DNA of 64,000 nt from Pascua guehoae. Lineage: Eukaryota > Basidiomycota > Tremellomycetes > Trichosporonales > Trichosporonaceae. Below, piece by piece: positions 45,920-56,028 of this stretch; position 1 is the stretch's first letter, and each line of letters starts with the position of its first letter. The notes beneath the pieces were generated by a model that had not been told where the DNA came from, did not search any database, and saw nothing but the letters and a program-made list of their open reading frames with translations. The position numbers and the translations under genes are program-made. The DNA lies in assembly GCA_001600415.1 (NCBI GenBank), contig BCJX01000003.1:1232809-1296808 (forward strand), written 5' to 3'.

Positions 45920-48356
45920 TCCTTGCATTTCGCATCCGGCCCACACCTAGATGTCCGTCCGGCCCCATCTCCCATCCCAGCTCGAGGAGAACCAAGTTTG
46001 TAGTTGCCATACCATGTCACGCGTTTCAGTTATCCCAGATCCCGCGGGGGGCCAGAGTTGTTGCCAGATCCCAGGTCAGGTCTGCTTCTGTTGCGAGCGT
46101 GTGCTGTGGTCGTGGACAGTGACCGTGGTGGGACCAACGCCCTGCCGGGTATAAACAGTACCTTATCAGTCCTTGGCGTCTGCAGAGTGTTCAAAGGGGG
46201 CCACAGCGCGTTGACGCAAGACCTGTGCCGAGCCGCACCGAGCTCGACCTCGCATGCCAGCCGGTATTCGCGTCGGTGGATCTGAATGTGCATCGCTTCG
46301 CTTGCAAGACTCCCACGCACGTTACTCTAGGATCCCTTAAGGCTATACGCTACGCGTGGCCATCAAAAGGAGTGATCGTCGTCCATGGCGGCATGGCGGG
46401 GCACGCCCCTGTGCTCCGAGCCCAAGCACCATGCACCAGTGCCATGACAACGACGAGTCGACCACGGGCAGTTGGGTGCACTGGTGGTTGCGTCAACGTC
46501 AACGGGCGTGACATCGGCCGAGGCCGACAAGTTGGCAAGCCGGGAGACAAGCCAGGGTCCAAGTCGCGTGTGTCTGTTGCCATGACGCGACACAGGACGA
46601 TACAAATGCCATCTGCCGCCCATGCCGCCCATGCCGCCGCCGCGCGCCCGGCCGCCCCCGTGCCCGTCCCCCGTGGCCCTACTGCGTGCCACCATGTGAA
46701 TGGGCGGCCCATCCATCCATCCTGTGCTTCCTGTGCTTCCTGTGCTCGCTGCCCGTGCCTAGAGTCCGGGTTACCCGACCTGCACGCCAGATCCCACATT
46801 GGCATGCAAACCTCCATTCCAATTGTATCCAACCCGCACAGCATGCACAGCAAGCACAGCCTCAAGCCTTGGAGCCGGAGACGACTCGGGGTATTATTTT
46901 ATTATTACTTTGCTGCCATTACAAACCGAGGGTGGAACGATGCAAACCCAACTGGCGCTCGCGCCGCTAGAGCTCTGCTCGGGTCCCGCCTCCCTGTGCA
47001 GATGTGCATCTCGCGCGAAAATGCCCCTTTGGCCCCCCCCCCCCCCCCGCGTCCCCTGCCGTTTGTCCCTTTGCCTTCGTGCCCCTTGTGGCCGCCCCGT
47101 CGAGCCGCCAGCTATCCATCCATCGAGCCATCGAGCCCATCACTCGGCTAGCCCAGTGCCAGCGGCCAGCCTGGAATCTTCCGGGTCTCGTGTGTCAGCG
47201 TGCCAGAGAACCCAGAGAACCACCGTGCACTGCGCCAGTCTGCGTGTCGGTCGGGCCAGACGCGCCCTTCTGGCTGCTGGACGCGGACGCCGGCGACGCC
47301 AACAACCGATGGGATCACTGCCGTGCATTTGTTTTCCCTTTGCACTGCCTACTGCCTACTGCCTGCACTGCCACTGCACAGGCGGGCGGCACGCTGCACT
47401 CTGCACTCGAGCCCCCCTCGCTTGATCGCTTGATTACATGCCTGCCTGAATGCATGCCTGCATGCCTGGGTGGGTGGGTGGCACGAGAAATGGTCCTATC
47501 CGTCGTTCCTTTTTTTTTACCCCCCCGAATCAACCCCTCTCGGGCGCACCCTTTCCCTGGCCTGGCCGCCTGGCCGCCTGGCGCCTCGCCTGCCTGCATA
47601 CCTTGTAATCCATGCGCAGCCACCGAGATTGTATCCACCATGCATCATGCCTTGCCGCCTGCCTAGCTGCATGCTGCCTGCTTGCCACAGCTGGTGCTAG
47701 CCGGGTCGACTGCCGACAGAGCATGCCCCGACCCACCCCACTGGCCACTGGCCACTGGCCACTGACTGGTCCCTTAGTTCGCGTTCCCTTTGGGCCCTTT
47801 GATCCCCTTGCTGCCTGCTAGCTGCCAGCCTGCCAGCCTGCTTTGCTGCTTGCCTCTTTGCCATCCTGGGCGCAACCCTCTGGCCTCTGGGCTTCCCTTG
47901 CCCCCTGTGCTCTCCCCCTCTTAACCCCTTGACCCCTCGGCTCACCCTTAACCTCTGTCCCTGGCCTTGCCATCCATCGGTTGCCCCTTTTACAGTACAT
48001 TTTGCTGCCTGCAGCTGCCTGGCTGCCAGTCTGTCAGTCAGTCTTGAAATCCAAATCCATCCCATCCCATCCCATCCCATCCAAATCCACCCCACCCACC
48101 CTACCCCTACCCAGCCAAGCGGCCGACTGCCAAATCCACCAACCCACCCAACCCACCCATCACCCACCACCCACCACCCAGCACCTCGCTACAGGAGCTG
48201 CCTGTACCCACCACCCACACCACCACCACCACACCACCACACCCACCACTACTCTCTTTCGCCTCCCGTCCTTTCTCTTTCTCCTTTTCATCCATCCAAT
48301 CCTCTCTTTCTCCCTTCAAACCACCCACCCACCTCCATCACAACACCTCTACAAAC
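45920..48356. other. RDI1-RHO1 intergenic region and RHO1 leader
   Basis: About 2.4 kb. The left part holds the RDI1 3' UTR and a GTATAAACAG string (about 46149). The middle contains C16 (47033-47048), T9 and CTGCC-type repeats. The right 700 bp are strongly pyrimidine- and CCATC/CACC-rich, consistent with a long RHO1 promoter and leader. Open frames up to 308 codons on the + strand are low-complexity and not supported. Confidence 0.5.
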
Positions 48357-49816
48357 ATGTCCGAGATTAGGCGCAAGCTCGTCATCGTGGGTGCGTACCC
48401 AAACCCCCCCTCTGACACCACCGCCGCCGCCATCCACACCACCACCACCACCANNNNNNNNNNNNNNNNNNNNNNNNNNNNNNNNNNNNNNNNNNNNNNC
48501 ACTCACCTCCCCTCCCCTCCCATCCATTTGCCGCCCACCCACCCCACTTTTTCCCTCCCATCTTGACGCTTCCTTGCGCGCCACCACCTCCCCACATGCA
48601 GCTGCTGACTCTTTCCAGGCGACGGTGCTTGCGGTAAGACGTGTCTGTGAGTTTGCACAGCCCCGAATCTCGCGCGCTTGACCCTGTTTGCCGCCCACGC
48701 GTGGTACGTGGCGCGGCTGGCGGCAAACAACCACTGCTCCAAACCAAGCCTGCCGCATCGCAACCTCGCAATCCGCGCAGTGTTGGTCAGCCTGCAATCG
48801 AGCGCGGCCCTTGATGCATTCACCTCACGCCCGCGCGCGTCCGCCCCATCGCATGCTAACCACTGCGCAGCCTCATCGTCTTCTCCAAGGGAATGTTCCC
48901 CGAGGTTCGTGCACATGCCCAACCCAAGGGCCGTGCCGATGCCCCGTGCGATTCCTTCCGCTGACACTGCGCCCACAGGTCTACGTCCCTACCGTTTTCG
49001 AGAACTACGTTGCCGACGTCGAGGTGGACGGAAAGAAGGTCGAGCTGGCCCTCTGGGATACCGCTGGCCAGGAGGACTACGAGTGAGTGTGCGAGCCCCC
49101 GTTGGAATGACTCGGAACAACAGTCTGTGGTATCGGCGAGAGCGCCGTGCGGTGGCGACACACCCCCTCCTCTGGGCGGTGTTTGACAATGACCCAATGC
49201 TGGTGCCATGTCCGCTCTGCGCTACGCCACCGTGACTGTGATCGCAATCACGCGTGACATGCTCGGATCGCATTTGCTCAACGCTAACCCTTTCCAGCCG
49301 TCTGCGTCCCCTCTCGTACCCCGACTCGCACGTCATTCTTATCTGCTTTGCCGTCGACTCTCCCGACTCGCTCGACAACGTCCAAGAAAAGGTGCGGTGG
49401 CGACAACTCTTTCTCTCTCTCACTCGTACAGCTCACTGACACGCCTCGCAGTGGATTTCGGAGGTCATGCACTTCTGCCAGGGTCTCCCCATTATCCTCG
49501 TTGCTTGCAAGAAGGACCTCCGTCAGGACGCCAAGACGATTCAGGACCTCGCGCGCCTGAACCAGAAGCCCGTCACCGCCCAGGAGGGCCAGGCCTGCAA
49601 GGAGAAGATCCGCGCCCACAGCTACGTCGAGTGCTCGGCCAAGAGCGGCGACGGTGTCCGCGAGGTCTTCCAGACTGCCACACGCGCAGCACTTGCCGTC
49701 GGCGTGAGTAGAGCGCGCATTCAGGTTTTCTCTTTGAGCTTTGCATTTGCTAACGCTCCCAGCGCAAGGGCGGCAAGGGACAGACTGGCGGAAAGAAGAA
49801 GTGTGTCGTGCTTTAG
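48357..49816 (+). CDS. RHO1, Rho-family small GTPase
   Basis: Seven exons (48357-48390, 48619-48646, 48871-48904, 48979-49082, 49298-49391, 49452-49703, 49763-49816) give 199 residues, almost collinear with RhoA/Rho1. Motifs: P-loop GDGACGKT (residues 12-19), switch [13 protein letters not shown], switch [21 protein letters not shown], base-binding CKKDLR, the Rho insert helix [25 protein letters not shown], a Lys-rich tail and CaaX box CVVL, predicting geranylgeranylation. In fungi Rho1 activates beta-1,3-glucan synthase and Pkc1 and organises actin. RDI1 upstream and the RhoGAP at 27.5-30.4 kb are plausible regulators. Intron 1 contains an assembly gap, so its true length is unknown; the coding exons are intact. 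Confidence 0.97.
48454..48499. other. Assembly gap (46 N) in RHO1 intron 1
   Basis: Forty-six N bases inside a CCACCA-rich stretch of RHO1 intron 1. The flanking repeat (ACCACCACCACCA) suggests a collapsed or unresolved simple repeat. Actual length may differ. Confidence 0.98.
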
Positions 49817-51189
49817 ACGATGTGTAACTCTCCCAAGTCATGCTTCTCCGTCTCTTTTGTACTGCTACCCGTTCCCCGTTTTCCCCACCCCCACCCCCAT
49901 CCCACCCTCCCTGTCGTCTGGGTCCGGCACTCGATTGATACCTCGCGGTTTCTAGCCGTGACCTATACGAACTACGCCCCTGGCCCAGCCCGCTGGGTCG
50001 ATGTTATGAGTGACGAGTTGAGTTGCAGCTGCTGCATGCTGCACCTACGGCAGTGCAAAGCGATTGTGGGCATGTGGGTATCGTTTGTCAGTGTCTTGTT
50101 GCATTCTGTTGGTCGTGTGGGGGCCATGTTTCAGTGGGCACCAGCACAGGGCAAGCTGGAACAGATTGGTTGTGGAACAGCTCCAGGTTGCTTTCAGACT
50201 GCAGAGTATGTGGATACATGATGAATGGACAAAGAGGGTATCTTGTGCTTGATCTGACCAAGATGTGCATGGAGATGGCAAAAGTGCGAGCGTTGGAGGT
50301 TTGGAATGAACCAGTGTATGTAGTCGTGGTCGTGTCAATGTGGTGGTGGGATTGTGTGCCAGATGGCACAGATGGGCAGAGGGGCAGGCAGGCATCAGGG
50401 GTGGCGACGTGTAACGTGTCAAGTCGCTCAGAATCAAAAGTCTGCTACAGTAGTACAGCAGTACTCTGGTCTCGGCCTGGCCCGCAAAACCTCCCTCCCT
50501 CCCTCTGTGCCTGACTCCCACCCCACCCACTCTACTGTACTACTGTACTCAGGAGCCTAATCAAAGCCTGCAACCTGCAACCTGACAGACTGCCAGCTGG
50601 CCAGCTGCCAGACTGCCCTTGCCCCTGCCCTTGCCCCTGCCCCTGCCCCTGCCCCTGGCCCGCAACACGCACGCATGAATTGAGAATCCAAACCCGCGCG
50701 CGCACGCACGCACGTACGCACACCTTAGGTGTTGCATCTGCACGCGTAAGTACAGTTCAGTATGCAGCACCGAGGCGCGACCGGGAAACCAACCCGCCCG
50801 CCCTGGACGCTCGAAACCAAACCAACACAACCTGGCACATGGCACATGGGGGCCCACTAGTAGCCTAGTAGCCTACCGTAGTAGCCACTCGCTCCGTACG
50901 GTACACCACAACCACCATTCCGCCACGCCACGCCGCCCGCCGCACCCCAAGCCGTGCGTGCCATGGATCCAGATCCAGACGGACGTCACAACACTGCTGC
51001 ATGCACTGTACTGCGAACACCAACACAACACAAGTGACCCCAAACTCACATCCAGTTACAAACCAAAGCCAACGCACACGCACAACTCCACCTCCACATC
51101 TCCACCTGCCTCCCTCACCTGTCACAACTCGCAACTCGACATCTTCCCCCTCCCCTCCCTTCCCCTTCCCTCCCCCGCCCTATCCCGCC
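49817..51189. other. RHO1-VPS9 intergenic region
   Basis: About 1.4 kb with RHO1 3' UTR, then the VPS9 promoter and leader. It contains CCTGCC-type repeats at about 50615-50660 and a C-rich leader before 51190. No gene seen. Confidence 0.5.
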
Positions 51190-54100
51190 ATGTCCGACGT
51201 GCCGGGGGACACGGGCTCGTCGCACTCGCACCCGCCCGTGCCCACGTCCGTGCCAGTACCCGATGCACACAAAGGACAAGGAGAAGCACCAGCACAAGCA
51301 CAAGCGCAAGCGCAAGCACCACGCTCTCACGATGACGCCCTGTCCCCGCCCTCGACTCCGGCTGCTGCCGCTCCCGACGACGCGCGTGTGTCTTCCGAGC
51401 CAGCCAGCGCGATCGGGGACGGGGACGAGATCGAGATCGGGGACCGGGGCGAGGGCAATGCTTCGTGTGAGGGCGAGGACGAGAAGCAGACGCCACGGGT
51501 AGCCAACGAGTCCCAACCCCAGTCTCCGTCACACGAACCCTTGCTCGACGACGCCCAGTCCCCACCACCCCCCTCTGGCCTCCCCGCAGAGCCACACGAG
51601 TCACACGGCGAGCAGCCCACGAGCTCCGACACGCAGGCGGACACGCAGATCCGGACCGACGTCCCCGCCCAGTCCCAGTCCCAGCCCCAGCCTCAGCGTC
51701 ACGCCACCTCGGCGTCGCCTATTGAGCCGTCTGATCCCAGTGCACTTGTCGCGTCCCAGTCCCATCGCGCGTCCCCTGACGCGCTGACGACGGAGGCTGA
51801 GTCCACCGACCCCGCTGAGTCCACCGACCCCGCGCCCCAGCCCGACCCCACGGACGCACCAACGTCCACCGACTCCGCACACAGCCTCGAAGCCACGCAC
51901 CCCGCCACGGACGTCAATCTCCCAGACTCGTCCAACACGACGCCGGAATCCACAGACGACGCCGAGATGCACTCGCCCGCCTCAGCCTCGGCCTCGGCCT
52001 CGGGCACAACCCTCACCCCCGCCGCGCATACATCGCGCTCATCATCACTGCGCACCGTCCCTCCTGGCCCCACGCCCGCGGCGAGCTCGGCGTCTCTGCC
52101 GGGCGCGCCGGCCAAGCCGACTTCGCTGCGCCCCGCACCCGGTCTCGAAGAATTTGACCCCTTTGCGACCCCCACCCGCGGCGAGGCGGAGAGCACGCCG
52201 GCGCCGGCACCGCGGCCGCGGCGGAAAGAGGGCGACCACGGACAGCACCGAGGAGCGGGCAGCGAGGCGCGTGGCGGACGGGCGGCCAGCGGCGACTACG
52301 GATCACGGCGGCGTAGTTCCCACAACCGCCAGAGTTACAACCACAGCCATCACCACAACACCAGCCAGAACACGAGCCCACACCGCTCCCCCGCCGAGCC
52401 CGCCAACCCCCCACCGACGGGCCGCGCACCCGCGACGGGCCGCGCACCCCCGCCCGCACCAATACACGCGCCGCGCCCCAGCCTCACCGCGCCCACCACC
52501 CCCGGCCGGCCCACACCGCGCACACCGGGCGGGAGCGTGTCGGTCGGCCAGGGCGGGGTGACGATCCACCGCGCGCCCCAGACGGCAGGGACCGACGCCG
52601 AGCCGCCGTTCAACTTTGCCGGCTTTCTCAAAGAGCTCCGGACCAAGCCTGCCGAGCCGATTGCGCGCTATCTCAAGAGCTTTTTGACCAATTTTGCAAA
52701 AAAGCCGTTTACGGTTAATGAGCAGGTCAAGCTTATTCGGGATTTTTTGGAGGTGAGTACTGGTCGGCCGCGGGGGGGATCAGCAGCAGGAGGCTGGAGG
52801 AGGTGACGGGTCAAGAAGGGGGAGAGGGGGAGGGGAGAGGGGGAGGGGAGAGGGGAGGGGAGAGGAGGACGGGAGGGCAAGCGGAAGGGGAACACGGAGG
52901 GGCAAGTGGACGGGGTAGACCTCGCAGAACCGACAAATGGACAGCGATGATCTGTCCAAGGAGGAAGAGAGGAGGGAAATTGGGAGGACAGGCAAACGCG
53001 CAGAACGATGGCGGCGGGGGAGAGGCAAGGTGCCGAGCCATTGGAGTCTGGACACCAACGACGCGACGAATTGAAGCGGGGAAGCCTGGCGAGGCCACAG
53101 GCAGGATGCAGAGTGGAGAAGACAGCCTTGGGAGCACGGAGCGGATGGGGCCAGAATGTGCAGCCGCGATGAAGTCGACAGGGGCCGAGAAGCTGCGCAG
53201 CCCGACGGACTGCCCCGAACGGTGACAGTGAAACCTCACTGTTGTGTGGCCACATTCTCGGGCCGGTATGGATTGAGACGGGTTGGATTGAGAGTCGGTT
53301 CTTCTGCCCCAGTCTGCCAGCTCGTCTGCGAGCAACTCGATGACCACGAACGTCACTTCCTTTTGGCCCGCTGATCCCGGCTCCCGGCTCCCCTTCCACG
53401 GCCCATTCTTGGATACGTCTCTGGACACAGCTCACCCATCGCCCTTGAACGCTGACACCAGTTTATCGGCGAAAAGATGGGCACCGTCGAGCCCTGGCGC
53501 TCACAGACCGAGGCAGAGTTTGACAATGCGCTCGAGGCGATGGAAAAGCTCGTCATGAACCGACTATATCCCTAGTACGTGTGTGGAACTGCCACCTCTG
53601 TCCTGGCTCTCTTGGCCCGACCTTCTTGCCTCACCATTGTTGTCACCCCCGGCCTCGCTGACACCCCAGCACATTCACGCCACAGCTCACCGACGGCCAG
53701 AAGATTACAACCGACGACCTCGAGCGCGACGCCGTCTTCTCCCAGCGTGTCCGGCTCTTCCGGTGGGTGCGCGAGCGCCACCTCGACGTTCCGGACGGCG
53801 AGGCTGCGCAGGGCTTCTTGGGTTTTGCAGAGCAGGGTGAGTATGGCATTGCTGCTGATCAATAGGCTTTCCTTGGACACCTTTATTAACGGCTAGAACT
53901 GCTCAGGATCAACCACTACAAGGCGCCGCGGGACAAGATGATTTGCATTCTCAACTCGTGCAAGGTCATCTTTGGTGGGTTCTTACACCTCCCGAGACGC
54001 ATCTCGGACTAACGGCAGGTTTAATCCGGAACACGGCTGGCGCCGATGCCACGAGCGCCGACGCATTCATCCCCATCCTCATCTTTGTAGTCCTGCGCGC

Positions 54101-54825
54101 AAGCCCGGACAATATGATCTCCAATGTCGAGTGAGCTGTGATCATAAGACATATTGGCTGATAACAGGTATATTAGCCGTTTCCGGAACCCCGACAAGCT
54201 GCAGGGCGAGGCGGGTTACTACCTGTCGAGTTTGGTACGTGGTGACAGTGACAGGCGCCACAAATGTTGGCTTTTCGTCCTAACAACCTTCCCAGTCTGG
54301 CGCAATTGCGTTTATTGAGACGATGGACGCGTCGTCACTGTCCAATATTACGCAGGAGGAATTCGAGCGCAACGTCGAGCGTGCTATCCAAGAGCTGCCC
54401 GTCTCGCCGTCTTCCCCGCGTGCCAAGTCTTCCGCACCCGATATGTCGCCCTTTGCCCAGCTCCCTGGCGAAGAACCCGCGCGCGCCCTTGCGCTCCCCG
54501 CTACCGCGGCAGCACTCGACGGCACGCGCCGCTTCTTCCAGCGAACGGGCGACGCAGCCAAGGAAGCAGTCAGCCGTCCGCTGTCGGCGATTGGCAAGAT
54601 TTTCGAGGACATGCGCACGACCGCGGACGGGAGCGAGAGCGGCGAGGAGCACGAGGACGGCGGGCCCGTCGTCTCGCGCTGGGGCGGGCGGCATACTCCC
54701 GACCCCGAGCAGAGGGGACATGCGATCCCGAATCCGAACCCCAACCCGGCCATCCTGCCCGGTCCACACCCACATGGCCTGGGCGTTGGCCCCTCCTCGG
54801 CACCGGCGTCGGCGTCCCCGTACGC

Positions 54826-54862
<37 letters not shown>

Positions 54863-55650
54863 CTGGGATACTCGCCCCACGCGCCGTACACGCCCACATA
54901 CCAGCAAGGGTTGAGTCCGGGTTACACTCCTGGCGTGCCCATCCCGGCGACGCCGAGCAGGGTCGAGCCACCGAGTCGGTTGTTGGCCCAGCTGGGGCTG
55001 TCGCCTGGGGGGTCAGAAAGGTGAGCCTGAAGCGAGTGTGCAGCTGGGAAGTTGGCAGCAGGCAGTCGGAACCCGCCACGAGTTGGGTGGGGGTGGAGCA
55101 CGAGGCAGACGCGAGCGGCGTCGAGTCTTTGGGACACCTTGGCAGCCTGGCCTTTACAACCTTGGGCTGCTTGGGAGATGTCCAGGTTGGGTCGCAATAG
55201 CGGGTGTATGGGGAGGTCACTTCTTCCAAAGGCAACCATATCGGTCAGCTTGCTCTAGCCTGTGTTCAGTTGTCAGAGACCCCTTGCCCCCAGACCATTG
55301 TCCTCTCCCCCTCTCCCCCCTTCCCCTACCACTCCCCTTGTCCGCATCCACCCCCACACCCCCACAATCTCCCCCACAATCTCCCCCACAACCTCTCTTT
55401 CTGTTCTCCTACAGCCCCGCTAACACGCAGCAACACACCCCGCGAGCCCACACCCGACTACCTCCAGGACGAAATGCAGACGCAGCTCGAGGCGAGCCAC
55501 GAGGCGTATGCGCGCGAGCAGGCGCGTGCGGCCAGCGTGCTCACGCTGCACCAAATGTTCCCGGCGCTCGACGAGGAGATTGTCGATGCCGTGCTCTACT
55601 CGTGCGGCGACGATTTGGGCATTGCGATTGACCGGTTGTTGGAGATGTAA
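51190..55650 (+). CDS. VPS9, Rab5/Vps21 guanine-nucleotide exchange factor (VPS9 + CUE domains)
   Basis: Eight exons (51190-52752, 53462-53574, 53670-53836, 53897-53974, 54019-54130, 54168-54234, 54296-55020, 55431-55650) encode 1014 residues. Residues 1-475 are a disordered Ser/Pro/Gln-rich extension with no domain. A helical bundle ([20 protein letters not shown]) then leads into the VPS9 catalytic domain (about 480-720): [76 protein letters not shown] disordered linker has a 12-Gln tract (878-889). The C-terminus is a ubiquitin-binding CUE domain (about 972-1014) with MFP and LLEM. Vps9 activates Vps21/Rab5 on endosomes, recruited through ubiquitin. The protein is about twice the length of S. 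cerevisiae Vps9 (451 residues). Intron 1 is 709 nt and intron 7 is 410 nt. Confidence 0.94.
54827..54862 (+). repeat. (CAA)12 coding for polyglutamine in VPS9
   Basis: Twelve identical CAA codons encode Gln878-Gln889 in the linker before the CUE domain. In a gene that otherwise prefers G/C third positions (CAG), pure CAA marks a slippage-prone microsatellite, likely variable between strains. Confidence 0.95.
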
Positions 55651-56028
55651 GCCGGGGGATGGTGGCAGACGAGGATGGCGGGAAAGAGGACAGGGACAAT
55701 GCAAGGAAATCGGACGAGGGAGGTGAGAGGCGGTAGGCGGGGGAGGGATGACAGAGAGTGGAACCAGGCGAGGGAGTGAGGGACAACAGGGAGCGGACGA
55801 CGGGGATGAGGACGACCTAGAGGACGACCGAGGCGGAGTGTAGACGTCACGACCTAGATCGCAATTAACATCTGTAGAGCTACGGTATAGTCATGCATCC
55901 GGCATAGATACGTCTAGAAGCGTCCGCGTGCGCGCCTCGGAGGCGGGCATGGCAAAAAGCAACAATGGTCGAATGGACGGGGGCCGTGGGTGCGGCCACG
56001 GGTCCGGGTCGGAGAGGAGGGGTACAGA
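55651..56028. other. Convergent 3' region between VPS9 and the GMPPA-type gene
   Basis: The 378 bp between two stop codons. Purine-rich near VPS9, presumably both 3' UTRs. No gene seen. Confidence 0.5.

Noticed and set aside
46225..47151. 308-codon + strand frame between RDI1 and RHO1
   Set aside because: Low-complexity and without motifs or splice support. It overlaps repeats and a C16 tract.
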